Source: Seminavis robusta (lineage: Eukaryota > Bacillariophyta > Bacillariophyceae > Naviculales > Naviculaceae). Taken from it: a stretch of DNA of 39,991 nt. Under the pieces are notes generated by a model that was not told the origin of the DNA, searched no databases, and worked only from the letters and a program-made list of their open reading frames with translations. Numbering within the stretch: the stretch's first letter is position 1; every line of letters starts with the position of its first letter. The position numbers and the translations under genes are program-made. The stretch is from positions 1-39,991 of the forward strand of contig CAICTM010001007.1 of the NCBI GenBank assembly GCA_903772945.1, read 5' to 3'. Of the stretch, positions 28,340-37,870 are shown one piece after another.

Positions 28340-29326
28340 ATGAAAATCGTTTCTGCTTCTCTCCTTCTCTTGGCATCCATGGCATCTGTCGTCGTCGCCC
28401 AAGGAAGCCTTCGTAGCACCACTTCAAATTCCCCAAAGGCTCACCGTGAGCTGTTCTTTGGTAAAATTGTTGATGCAGTTGGAAATGCAGTTGATAATGC
28501 TGGTGGCATTGTGGATACAGTGGGAGATCATATTAATAATGCAGTTGGAGAAGCTAATGGAATTGTGGATGCAGTTGGAGATGCAGTTAATAATGCCAGG
28601 GATGCAGTTGGTGATGCAATGGAGTCAGTCTTTGCAAAGCTCATGCCTGTACTCACGGATCGACTTGGTAGTGCATTTATTGAAGAGCTTGGGAATCACA
28701 TGGATCCCTTTCCTTTCAGTGGACACAACACCCGCACATATGCCATGCTTGGCAACTGCACCGATGATGGCGCTGTTGCCATTACCATCAATGAAATTAC
28801 TGGGCTTAGCAGTCTCAAATTTGACAGGATGACCATGAAAACTATGCCAACCTTCAAGGCCACCAACTTCAAGATTAAATGGGATGGAGGAAACTTTGAA
28901 ATTCAGGCCAACATTGGAAGGCTCCAAGTGAACAGTACCTACGCACTAACATCCTCTGACTGTGGTATGGAAGTGGATGAATCCATGACTGGCATTGTGG
29001 AGATCACAGGGGTCAAACTAAGCTTCAATCTGGACATTGATGGTTTCTCCAAGTACAATGGACAGACCAAGATTACTGACTTTGAGGTCAAAGACTTTGC
29101 CTTTGATACATCGGAAGCAGCAATCAGTGGAGACACAGCTATTGCCACTACTGTTTCCACGCCTGATGGCGATGTTCAAGTTAATGCTGATATCACAGAC
29201 TCCATCGAATCATTTGTGGATGAAGAGTTGGAAGGAACTCTCAAGGATGTTTCTTTGACCTTGATCAATGACCTTGCTGATGGTTTCCTTCCAATGGTAA
29301 TTGATTCTGGTGCTTTCACAGTTTGA
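28340..29326 (+). CDS. Secreted protein with amphipathic repeats and a TULIP-like beta domain (328 aa)
   Basis: The ATG at 28340 gives a clear signal peptide (MKIVSASLLLLASMASVVVA, cleavage before Gln21). Residues ~45-95 are a degenerate repeat of the type (V/I)VDAVGDAVNNA with variable Gly, which forms an amphipathic helix; the DNA shows the same period (GATGCAGTTGGAGATGCAG variants). After a short helix (MPVLTDRLGSAFIEELG), residues ~130-310 alternate hydrophobic and polar residues in strands: ITINEITGLSSLKFD, FKATNFKIKWDGGNFEIQAN, VEITGVKLSFNLDIDG. They end in a helix (SLTLINDLADGFLPM). This resembles the lipid-binding TULIP/takeout-like fold but lacks a decisive motif. Two Cys (GNC and SDCG) could form a disulfide. 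Expected in the secretory pathway or outside the cell. Intact frame. Confidence 0.65.
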   Translation: MKIVSASLLLLASMASVVVAQGSLRSTTSNSPKAHRELFFGKIVDAVGNAVDNAGGIVDTVGDHINNAVGEANGIVDAVGDAVNNARDAVGDAMESVFAKLMPVLTDRLGSAFIEELGNHMDPFPFSGHNTRTYAMLGNCTDDGAVAITINEITGLSSLKFDRMTMKTMPTFKATNFKIKWDGGNFEIQANIGRLQVNSTYALTSSDCGMEVDESMTGIVEITGVKLSFNLDIDGFSKYNGQTKITDFEVKDFAFDTSEAAISGDTAIATTVSTPDGDVQVNADITDSIESFVDEELEGTLKDVSLTLINDLADGFLPMVIDSGAFTV

Positions 29327-29816
29327 GCTTGAGAAAGCAAAACAAACACAGCCCTTGCGGGAAGACAGCCAAAATAGAAGAAGACAAAGCCGATGCATGT
29401 AGTAGATCAAAGAAGAACAAGAAATAGACAGTAGAACTAAAGGAAAGCAAATAGAAAAAATTTAGAGTGCCAAGAATGCTTGGTGTGTTGCTGTCATTGG
29501 GGCCTGTCTTAGTTAGAGAAGAGAAATTCGATCAAAAATCGGAAAAAGGACGAAATAGGATCAGTTTTAGTAATTTTGAATCAGAATGTAATGGAAACGA
29601 ATAGAATCGAATAGAAAAATGACGAAAGACTGACGTTGCTTTCCAAAGATCCCCTCAACCAACTTTTGTTCTCAGTTGGTAATGTTGGGGGGTTTTAGAG
29701 TAGGGAAATTATAATGATGGAGTGAGGAGCCACGAGGGCATGGTCCACAAGGAAGGAGTTGAGTTCTATGCATTTCTCGTAGTCTCTCCTAACCAAAACC
29801 TCAAAGGGTTCAGCTT
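29327..29816. other. Short intergenic region
   Basis: It holds the 3' flank of the secreted-protein gene and the leader of the next. An inverted pair CAACCAACTTTTGTTCTCAG... with AGTTGGT near 29656-29680 is the only structure seen. Repeats of GAATAGAA-type sequence lie near 29600-29620. Confidence 0.3.
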
Positions 29817-31613
29817 ATGGCATTTAAAAGGATGTTGTCAATGCGTTTGATACCGCTTTGGGCGGCAGCTTTATTGCTGTTGTCATTGGAAAATTCTAGT
29901 GGATTTCAACCAAATCCAGGCACAACCACAATTCGTGTTGCTGGGAGATCCTCAAGTCGTTCGGTTGGACTGAACGCCAAGAAGAACCCCTCATCAGCCA
30001 ACAGTAATGTCAAGGAAACGAACGATGGATTATGGTTTGCTTCGACCTCTGTGCCGCCAAATAAGAACAAGCAGATGCAAGAAAAAGAGGATGATGAGAA
30101 GAAGAACGGTGCATCGACGACAACAGCTGCCGCTGCCACGGGAACTACTCTTGCGGTGGCTAGAACGGCAACCACAATGGCAACAGGAAGCGGAATTGCT
30201 GCCACTGCCGTGACCAGTGGTACTACCACAGCAGCGACCACCAGTGGAACCTCCGCTGCTGCTGGTTCCCTTGCAGCCGCTCGCACCGCCACGACTCTGG
30301 CGTCCAGTGTGGCAGCGACTACCACAGCGGTTACAACCACCACGGGTACTGCTACTACGTCAGGAGTGACTGCTGCAAGTTCCTTGACTGCGGCCAGAAC
30401 AGTCGCCACGGCGGCTGGAGCCAGTGGAATGATTGGAGCAGGAACTGGGGCTACTACCACTAGTACGGCAGCAGCTGGATCTCTGACGGTGGCTCGGACA
30501 GCCACCACCTTGGCTTCTGGAGTCGCCGCCACGACGGCTACCACAACTTCAGGGTCCACTGCTGCTGGTAGTGCTGCTGCTGGTAGTGTTGTGGCATCAC
30601 GAGCTGCCATTACGGGTGGGCTGGCTGCAGCAGCCACCGGCACATCTACTTCGTCTACTACCACTGCAGCTGCCGGCTCAGTGGCGGCCTCACGAGCTGC
30701 CATCACGGCGGGTGGAGGGCTGGCTGCGGCAACCGCCAGCACATCGACTTCGTCTACTACCACGGCAGCAGCCGGATCTGTGGCAGCCTCTCGTGCTGCA
30801 GCAGCGGGGGTAGCAGCGACAACAGCAACAACATCTTCACGAATCTTGACTGGCACCGCCACTGGAACGGCCGCCGCCAGCAAAGCAACCAGTACGGCAG
30901 CCTCGGCAAGACTGGGTGCGACTGCGGTTCCTTTCTTTGCTGCCAAAAAGGCCACCGTGCTGGCATCCTCGTCTCGGGTGGCTGTTGGTTCCGCGGCGGC
31001 GGTTGTAGCAGCCGATGCCGCCGTCGATGGAACAGGTTTGGGAGAAGCCTTGTTGGCTGCAAGCTCCGAAATGGTTGGAGATGCCGCCACCGTGGTGGGT
31101 GATGCTGTCATGGATGGCGTATCCTCGGCAGCCGGTGCCGTGGCCGATGCGGCTGTGGGTGTGGCGACGGATGCGGCGATTGGTTCCGGAACGGTCTGGG
31201 GTTTCTGGGATGGCTTGCACCGTGTATTGCCCAATTGGTTGTTTACAGGAGGCGCCGCTGTGATCGGCGGAGAGCTGGCATTTGCCGGCTTTGCCTTGTA
31301 CGTGGCAACAACGACAGCAATGGGTGGTGGCGATGAAAGTACTACTAGTACTCTCTTGGAGCAGGAAGTGGCATCAAAAGAGGAAGCATCGAACGACCAC
31401 ATGGAAGAAGCAACAATCATGGCAGCCAGCGAAGTTGACATTGATGACGTGCTAGCCCTGGCCGAAATGGCGTTGCAATCTGCTGACGAGGCATTGGCCA
31501 ATGCACCATTGCAACACACAAAACACTACATGAACGAGTCCGATCAAAGAAGACTGCTAGAGGCAAGAATTCAGAACGATTTGGTTGCTCAAAGGTATAG
31601 ATGGATCTTGTAG
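29817..31613 (+). CDS. Ala/Thr/Ser-rich repeat protein with a plastid-type presequence (598 aa)
   Basis: The ATG at 29817 starts a signal-peptide-like segment (hydrophobic LIPLWAAALLLLSL) ending SSGF-QPNPG. A Phe at the cleavage site after Gly or Ala is the hallmark of diatom bipartite plastid presequences. A basic, Ser-rich transit-like stretch follows (RVAGRSSSRSVG). Residues ~100-360 are almost entirely Ala, Thr, Ser, Gly and Val, arranged as diverged repeats of the type AAGS(L/V)xxxRxAxT; the best copies read TTTAAAGSVAASRAAITAG. Residues ~390-470 are Ala/Val/Asp-rich helices, then VWGFWDGLHRVLPNWL and a membrane segment at ~476-502 (GGAAVIGGELAFAGFALYVA). An acidic helical tail follows. 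Function unknown; possibly a thylakoid or plastid-envelope structural protein. GC-rich repeats leave the opposite strand open for 537 codons, which is a shadow. Confidence 0.65.
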   Translation: MAFKRMLSMRLIPLWAAALLLLSLENSSGFQPNPGTTTIRVAGRSSSRSVGLNAKKNPSSANSNVKETNDGLWFASTSVPPNKNKQMQEKEDDEKKNGASTTTAAAATGTTLAVARTATTMATGSGIAATAVTSGTTTAATTSGTSAAAGSLAAARTATTLASSVAATTTAVTTTTGTATTSGVTAASSLTAARTVATAAGASGMIGAGTGATTTSTAAAGSLTVARTATTLASGVAATTATTTSGSTAAGSAAAGSVVASRAAITGGLAAAATGTSTSSTTTAAAGSVAASRAAITAGGGLAAATASTSTSSTTTAAAGSVAASRAAAAGVAATTATTSSRILTGTATGTAAASKATSTAASARLGATAVPFFAAKKATVLASSSRVAVGSAAAVVAADAAVDGTGLGEALLAASSEMVGDAATVVGDAVMDGVSSAAGAVADAAVGVATDAAIGSGTVWGFWDGLHRVLPNWLFTGGAAVIGGELAFAGFALYVATTTAMGGGDESTTSTLLEQEVASKEEASNDHMEEATIMAASEVDIDDVLALAEMALQSADEALANAPLQHTKHYMNESDQRRLLEARIQNDLVAQRYRWIL

Positions 31614-32112
31614 ATGGGTGAAGCGGAAACGACAAAAGATATCCGTGGTTACAATCGATGAGAAGACAGATGTTTTACACATCCCAGATGTGGCATCCTC
31701 GGCTGGTGTGGTGGTTGGTCATTGCCACCATGCAGCCACGGGCATCCCTCGTTATTGGAGAAGCCCCGTTGGAGGCAGTCTCCGATTTTGATGCAGCTTG
31801 GTCTGCCTGCAACCACACTTGACCGTGCCCACCCGTTCATCCCCAGAAAGTTAAGGAGGCGGCACATAAACTCCCAATACTCTTTTGCAGGATTACTTTG
31901 TCGTGTGTAGGAACGTGTTCGCTGCTGTCTACCGCACCAGCCTGGGATGGGAATCTCCGCCAACTGCCACCTGGCATATTGTGAGGGACAGATCAAGTTG
32001 ACACCTTCGAGGTCTGCCAACATTAGAGCCGGGCACCATGGCTGTGGTCAAGCTCCCAAGGATCAAACATTCCTTTTTAGATACGGCAACTCAAGCCTTT
32101 CTATCGCAGTAG
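31614..32112. other. Convergent intergenic region
   Basis: It lies between the 3' ends of the Ala-rich gene (plus) and the beta-lactamase-like gene (minus). No motif or domain in any frame. Confidence 0.4.
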
Positions 32113-33349
32113 CTAGTGGTCAATGTAAACAGAAGAAGGGATGCGCGCAGAACAATCTTCTTGATCTTCTGGTAGCTCAATCATTGTTGTGATCGTGTGG
32201 TTCACAGCATCATATGCCTCTGGGGTGGGGGGTTGATTGGTCATAGCCGCATAAGCCCTGTTCTTGTCAAACACCAACCAGGCTTCATACAGATTCAATA
32301 CATTGGAGCTATCATGATAGCACACCCTACCCTCCTCAATACAAAACCATCCATATCCATACACGCCAAAGCCAGTGGTAATGGAAGCATTTGCAGGAGA
32401 ATGAAGAGTTTGACAAGATTCCTGCGAGAGTAGTAGCCCATCGTGATCTCCCCGGTGGCATGCCACATGAAACGCCAGGTATCGGGCCATGGCGGCATGA
32501 GGGCCCGAGAATGTTCCAGCAGGGCCATAAACAGTTGGATTGTCACATTCAAAAAAGGGAAATGCCGGGTCGCAGGGTATCAGGAAATTCAAGCATTTCG
32601 AGTGTCCCCACGCATCTCTGCTGTTGTTGGGGGCTCCCGTCATTTTGGATATTGGGTCTGCTGTCAACTGAATGCCTAAAGGCTCAAACAGCAATGACGC
32701 CAATGCAGCCTCCCATGTCATTCCAGTAGTTTCCTCCACAATATGGCCTGCCACAATGATGCCCATGTTGGAATAAGCAAACTCTGTTCGTGGTGTAACC
32801 ACTGGGTTTGATGTCAAGACAGTCCGTGTCAGTTTCTTTCTGTCGTCTCGTGGATCCTTGCTCGCAAAGATCCAGTAGCATATTGACTCCAAGGTTGAAG
32901 GGTTGTTGGGGAGGCCTGATAGATGGCCTACTAGCTAGTTCTCTCAGAGTGACATGTTCATAGGGCGTTCCCAAAGCATCATAAATGAGAGCACGAGTGT
33001 TGCCTCCCAGGACGATATTCTACGATCTTCAATGAGGATTGCCAACAAGGTGGATGTCATGCTCTTGGTGACAGCCAGATCCAATATGAAAGCGACCATC
33101 CCCTCTCACTACGAGTTTCTCACCAGAATGTAGGATTCGTTCTCCGGGGGCAGAGCCATAGGTACACAAAGATCCATTGCCAGCAACGCTCCAGCCAGCC
33201 AATCCCACCGTACCGTACTCCTCTCGAATCTCTGCAAATTGTGGTCCCAGGGAATTTGCAGCCTGAACAGTGTTGGTCCATGATGGCATCAACAGCAACC
33301 ACAACCAAATGGCAAGCATGTTTTTGTTCCATAAAAGTAGAGACAGCAT
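32113..33349 (-). pseudogene. Serine beta-lactamase-like (class C/LACTB-related) secreted protein, frameshifted
   Basis: The ATG at 33349 begins a signal peptide (MLAIWLWLLLMPSWTNTVQA). FAEIREEYGTVGLAGWSVA is the opening strand-helix typical of penicillin-binding and class C beta-lactamase folds. The active-site S-x-x-K helix is split: the first frame reads FHIGS and then goes off, while a neighbouring frame continues VTKSMTSTLLAILIED. The slip is at about 33056-33062, inside the catalytic motif. A second slip lies near 32930, beside an ACTAGCTAGT, after HVTLREL; the third frame resumes with the usual 'SGLPNN'. From there the frame is open: EFAYSNMG holds the Y-x-N motif (Tyr-Ser-Asn), then GPAGTFSGPHAAMARY, and finally a YHDSSN segment where the H/K-T-G triad motif is expected. 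In eukaryotes these relatives are usually peptidases or esterases rather than resistance enzymes. As read it makes no complete enzyme. Confidence 0.65.
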
Positions 33350-34085
33350 GATCGATACAGTACTGTTCAGTTGGGACTGTCTTCTTGTGGTGGTGGGCAC
33401 AACAGTGTCTCGATCGTTGGATAGTGTTTTTGGCCGTGCGTCGCGCATCCACGAGAAGTGAAATGCGTTGGAAAATGCATGCAGGGATCCACGTTCACAT
33501 TCATTTGAAAAGAAGTTGAGGGTGCGCCAGAAATGACAGTGGAGCATCCATTGATGGTCGTCATTGGTATATATATTTGCAGACCGAGGATACTTGAACG
33601 TGGTAGCCTTGTCCCGGGCCTGCAGATAGTAAGTTATTGCCAGCCCGGTAGCTAGCTAGTAGGACACACTGACTGCAGCCGTGCATGCACATACGGCACC
33701 TTTATCCATAACAAACTACATGCATCGAAAGAATTGATGGAGATTCCCAGCGGACGGGCTGAGGTTTTAATTAAGCTTCAGCTGGAGCAGAACGATCTAG
33801 ATATTATACCGGCGGCACAGTGGCTGCCCATCAGTAAGACGTACAGTTCAATCAACCTGCTCTAGCTAGCAGCTAGCCAAATGGCTACGCAGAAACGAGC
33901 ATCCGGTCTAGCTAGCTATGCTCGAATGGAGCTGCCAGTAAGGTAAGCTACGAGTGGGGTAGCTAGCCAGATGTAACTCAAAATTTTAACCCATTATGCC
34001 CAAATTAAGTGCTGTACTTGTTTCCTTTAGGTAGCGTCCTTTTGCCCTCCATACTAGTATAGTGGGTAGCTCCATGCATCCCGAG
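33350..34085. other. Intergenic region with CTAGCTAG runs
   Basis: No gene supported. TAGCTAGCTAG-type sequence is present at about 33650, 33862, 33908 and 33961. A short TATATATATTT segment at about 33570-33580 lies upstream of the beta-lactamase-like gene on the minus strand and may be its TATA element. Confidence 0.4.
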
Positions 34086-34949
34086 CTACGCTCGTAGACT
34101 GACAATACTACTGGACTTGCACGCACTCCGATTGTCGCTTTGTCGTCGTGCCGGTACAATGGGAACGTAATCTTTCAAATCGCAAAAGGCCGTTCCTTCC
34201 GGAATGGATTTACAAGTACTATCCGAATTGCGTCGCCGCGGTCGTTTGGGCATGGCATCGACACGATGATGACCACTGAGACTGGTCAACAGCTCGTCGA
34301 CATCTTCCTTTGGCGTGGCAATGGAATCTTCGGGAATCGATTGGCACGTGGTTTCGCTGGTCCGTCGTCCGGGGCGTTTCGGCATGCAATCGGTTGTTGT
34401 TGTTGTTGTTTGGATCGTACTCGGAGTGTTGTGGTTGGTACTACTTGTAGTCGTAGAAGTATGTTGCGATGTCTGCTGCAGACTCACCCGTCGTGCAGGA
34501 CAAGTTGGGACACAGTCGTTATCTTGGTCCAACGGTTGTTGTTGCTGTTGGAAATTGTCATCATGATCGACATTGTGATCCCCGTAAATGTCGTCTTCTT
34601 CCAATTCATCAAAATCCGTGAGCGTCAGACTGGATGTCATGCTGAGCAGCGACTGTCGAACGGAGCCCTCGCCCGTCAGACCCATGCGCGCCATGAATTG
34701 TTCAATCAGTTCATTGTTGTTGTTATTGTTGCTATGGTGGACATTACTGCTGTCGCCGAGGAGGTCATCGAGTTCGTGTTCGTCCTCTTCTTCGGTCGTA
34801 GAAGCACTGTTGGGGGCAGTCCCTCCGGCAACCGCGTAATCGCTCTTGTGATACCGCAGCGTCGGCAATGGCATTACCATAAGCTCTCCTTCCTCTTGTT
34901 CTTCTCGTACATGTAGACGAGTGGAGGGGGTAGAGGTCGTAGTCGTCAT
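34086..34949 (-). CDS. Disordered protein with four PxRRxS motifs (287 aa)
   Basis: Start at ATG 34949 (MTTTTSTPSTRLH), intact frame. Acidic and Asn/Gln-rich stretches dominate. Residues 80-112 (LIEQFMARMGLTGEG...SVRQSLLSM) form the only helix-rich part. Four copies of a short motif follow the pattern (M/V)P-x-x-P-x-RR-x-S: 147-156 (VPTCPARRVS), 189-198 (MPKRPGRRTS), 233-242 (MPKRPRRRNS) and 262-271 (VPIVPARRQS). The middle two are extended by a TC(Q/K)SIPE tail. RRxS is a basophilic-kinase consensus (PKA/AGC type), so a multi-site phosphoprotein or scaffold is likely. The acidic 'LTDFDELEEDDIYGD' segment could be an activation or docking motif. No known family recognised. Confidence 0.65.
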   Translation of the reverse strand: MTTTTSTPSTRLHVREEQEEGELMVMPLPTLRYHKSDYAVAGGTAPNSASTTEEEDEHELDDLLGDSSNVHHSNNNNNNELIEQFMARMGLTGEGSVRQSLLSMTSSLTLTDFDELEEDDIYGDHNVDHDDNFQQQQQPLDQDNDCVPTCPARRVSLQQTSQHTSTTTSSTNHNTPSTIQTTTTTTDCMPKRPGRRTSETTCQSIPEDSIATPKEDVDELLTSLSGHHRVDAMPKRPRRRNSDSTCKSIPEGTAFCDLKDYVPIVPARRQSDNRSACKSSSIVSLRA

Positions 34950-37296
34950 GGTCGGATACTAATCTTAATAATGATACGATACGGATCTCTATACCGGTAT
35001 CTGTGAATCCGCCAAGCCAAGCCAAGCGAGAAGCTACGAGTACATACCAGTGGAAGGAAGAGCTGCTACCGGTACAACTGTACTAGCTAGCTATTAATAG
35101 TATCTCTGGTTGATAAACGGTGTGTGCGGTTTTTCAATCTGAGTGGTACAAATTATTTACATCAAGTCGCACCTTTTTGCAAGACAAGACAAGAACCATA
35201 AATAAAAGGAATGAGGGAACACTGCAATAATTTCTATCGATGGTAAGAAGTTCCAAGCAAAACACAGAACTCTCACAGGGTAGCGGAACAATACTGTGAC
35301 CGGTAAGCAGGGCAATGAAGACGTCATCATTCACTTAACTTGGCGAGCTTTCAGTGACTGTTACATTGAAGTTTCCACTCACTATAGCTGTTCAGAGTAG
35401 ACCTGAGATCTTTAGAATGGTCCAGAATGGTCATTCCTCCTTTGCTTTAAGTGGAATGCTTCTCTCTTGAGAATAAGAAGCAACTGCAACAGACAACTAA
35501 TTAAATCTTACGTCACTTATTAACGAACACCAAACCTGGTCAGAAGGCGTCGACATTCACTCTCTGTTTGAACAGCTGTCGAACGGAGCTTCCGCACTTC
35601 TCATTGCGCAACAACAAGCATGGACGCCTTCCCATTTTTATTCATTCATTTATTTTTGTACCACCCAAACTGCTACAGGAACCCCTGGCAAAGCTACAGT
35701 AGCCAAAGTTAGCCAAGGTATTATATCTCTAGCTGGCTAGAATGCCAAGATAGGTTCACTGCTTTGACCGCATGCAGCAACGGGCTGAATGGCAAAGGCT
35801 ACGATATCTATTCATTCATCATGGCCAAAGATCTCAACACTGTTGATGGTAGCTCTGGCCTAGCTAGCTAGTAGCACCTAGTATGGTATTGGCACCTCTC
35901 TAGACCCGACTGAGGACTGCCTCTTCACCCTTGCTTCTTGCGTCGTCGTCAAGAAAAGGGAGCACAGGTTGCTGGGTAGCTTAGTCCGACTCACTCAATA
36001 TTCTACAAGGTTCCAGCATCGCCGTCCATTCGTTCATCATCGTTCTCGACACTGTATTTGTTTTTCTTCTGGACACTGTTGTTCATCGTAGCCTACAGTA
36101 CGGCCGGTAGTGCCGCGCGTAATAACATACATGTGCATTGTGCTCAAAGAACAGACAGCCGAAGGCTGATGCCCTCAACTGTCAAAAAAGAGATTTGATT
36201 CTTTGGCCAAATCCAACACTGTGTTCAACTGAACACACAGTCTACTGTAGTCTATCGATAGCCAACCAAAACACACACATTGGTACTCGGAGTATGTTTT
36301 ACCAGCTAACAATTAATATTTACCTCATCCTTTATGACGGACATACAGACTAACTTGCACACAGACTCTGGTACTCGGAGTATGTTTTACCTGCTAACAA
36401 TTATTATTTACCCCATCCTTTATGGCGGACGTACATACAAACTTGCACACACACATAGTTTGGTACTCGGAGTATATTTTACCAACTAACAATTATTATT
36501 TACCCCATCCTTTATGCCGGACGTACAGACTAACTTGCACACACATACAGCGATAAAAGTGTGAAAGACCCTCAGTCCGTTGAGGGCAATTCTATCACAT
36601 TGCTCGCTACTAACCCGACAACGTTCAGGTGACTTCCTCTTCAATCTCCTCAAGGTGAAGCAAGTAGATTGATTCTGGTGGTCGGCTTCTTAGGTGATGT
36701 GAAGCAAGTTTCTGGAGTACCGGTAGCGCCTCTAGCTAGAGTAGCTATCTGAGCCAGTAGCTTGGCATGCACTGCCGGTGTTCTGTGGTGGTTTTAGGAA
36801 ACAACTCATTTGATACAAGTGGATCACCACCAAACCACCAAATATTGCAGGATATCGAAAAGAAAGATTTGAAAGCGAATTTATTTCAATCAAGTCCAGC
36901 ATATGCCAGGTGCCAGGATGAAGAAGCAAGCAAACGTAGTCAAAGAAAGGGCATTTCGTATGCCGGTACCGTACCGGTACCAATCATGCTGTCTCCAAAC
37001 TGCCTCGCAGTAGGATAATATATTCCTCTTCCAGTGGATCTGCAGTAGGGTTGTTCTCCAATACGGTCTGGACACTAGCTGGTTGTTGACAGCAACCATC
37101 GAATTATCCTCCAACTGCATGACAAGCTTACCGAGCGTGAAGCTGGGTGGTGGTGGGGTGGACTCCCTCGGTACCGAGACTGCAAACAGCCAGCTCTCAT
37201 ATTTCTACCAGCTCTGCAGCCTCACCTTTGTCATCCTTATCCACGTCTCAACACCTGTACAGTACAGATCTTCAATAAAGTTTCGGTACGTATCTA
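34950..37296. other. Long stretch without a supported gene
   Basis: It holds an (AAGCC) pentamer run at 35011-35027, CTAGCTAG runs at about 35085, 35735 and 35862, and the 90-bp tandem array at 36282-36549. All open frames are short and have no domain or signal peptide. Promoter and leader of the RRxS gene lie just right of 34949. Confidence 0.45.
36282..36549. repeat. Tandem repeat, three units of ~88-92 bp
   Basis: Units begin GGTACTCGGAGTAT at 36282, 36370 and 36462. Each continues with TTTTACC, CTAACAATTA(A/T)TATTTACC, CATCCTTTATG, CGGAC and ends in AACTTGCACACA. The units differ by a few substitutions and a 4-bp length change. There are no spacers or leader, so this is not a CRISPR array. 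Confidence 0.9.
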
Positions 37297-37387
37297 TTGA
37301 GTATTTGTTTTGCCATCGAGTTTCGGTTCGGTTCGATTCCATCTCCAAGAGATGACGCAAGACAACAAAGAGACAAGAACAACACAA

Positions 37388-37415
37388 AGCCAAGCCAAGC
37401 CAAGCCAAGCCAAGC
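37388..37415. repeat. AAGCC pentanucleotide array
   Basis: About five perfect copies of AAGCC. The same pentamer occurs three times at 35011-35027. On the plus strand it reads as Lys-Pro-Ser-Gln-Ala repeats in front of the DUF4116-like fragment, and it may mark a broken 5' end. Confidence 0.8.
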
Positions 37416-37437
37416 AAAGAAAATCACCACCACCACT

Positions 37438-37848
37438 AACGACCCGAGAGTGGAGGAATTCCTGTGTACTGGTAGGTCCGACATATCTGCAGAGTGGGTC
37501 GACGACGATCAAAAGAGCCTCCACGAGGCTGGATTGGTCATGGTGAAGGAAAATGCAGGAATGCTCAAAGGCATGACAATCGAAGAGGTTGTTTTGACTG
37601 TCATTAGGGAAAGTGGATACGTCTTCCGTTACGCTTCCGAGAGACTACGAAATGACGAAGAGCTGGTTAAAAAAGATTGCTTGTGCAAATTTCGTGGCGC
37701 TGTCGAGCGGGCTTCGAACTTCGAATCGCCTCAAAGCACAACACGATCTGAACATGATGGCTGTTACTCAACCATAGATATAGCACTCTGTCTAAAACCC
37801 CTTTCTGTAGAGCAGTCCAATGTATTCTCATGGCGCAAAGATCAGTGA
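37438..37848 (+). pseudogene. DUF4116-like fragment
   Basis: The frame that runs through TNDPRVEEFL ends at 37848; upstream it is only pentamer repeat and low complexity, so no real start is visible. KENAGMLKGM, then VVLTVIRESGYVFRYASERLRNDEELVKK, matches DUF4116, whose repeats read (V/L)-x-x-A-V-x-x-x-G-x-x-L-x-Y-A-S-x-x-L-R-x-D. DUF4116 repeats are abundant in protists; function unknown. Usually several occur in tandem, but only one and a half are seen here, after which the sequence becomes unlike it. Probably a gene fragment. Its 3' end is 23 bp from the decayed tail of the LRR gene on the other strand. Confidence 0.5.
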
Positions 37849-37870
37849 GCAATGCAACTTGTTGAATTCT

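Noticed and set aside
29906..31519. 537-codon open frame on the minus strand
   Set aside because: It is the shadow of the Ala/Thr/Ser repeat gene on the plus strand. GC-rich alanine codons rarely give antisense stops. It has no signal, no domain and only Ala/Val/Pro composition.
36282..36549. CRISPR-like repeat array
   Set aside because: The units are contiguous ~90-bp repeats without variable spacers, and the DNA is eukaryotic in character.
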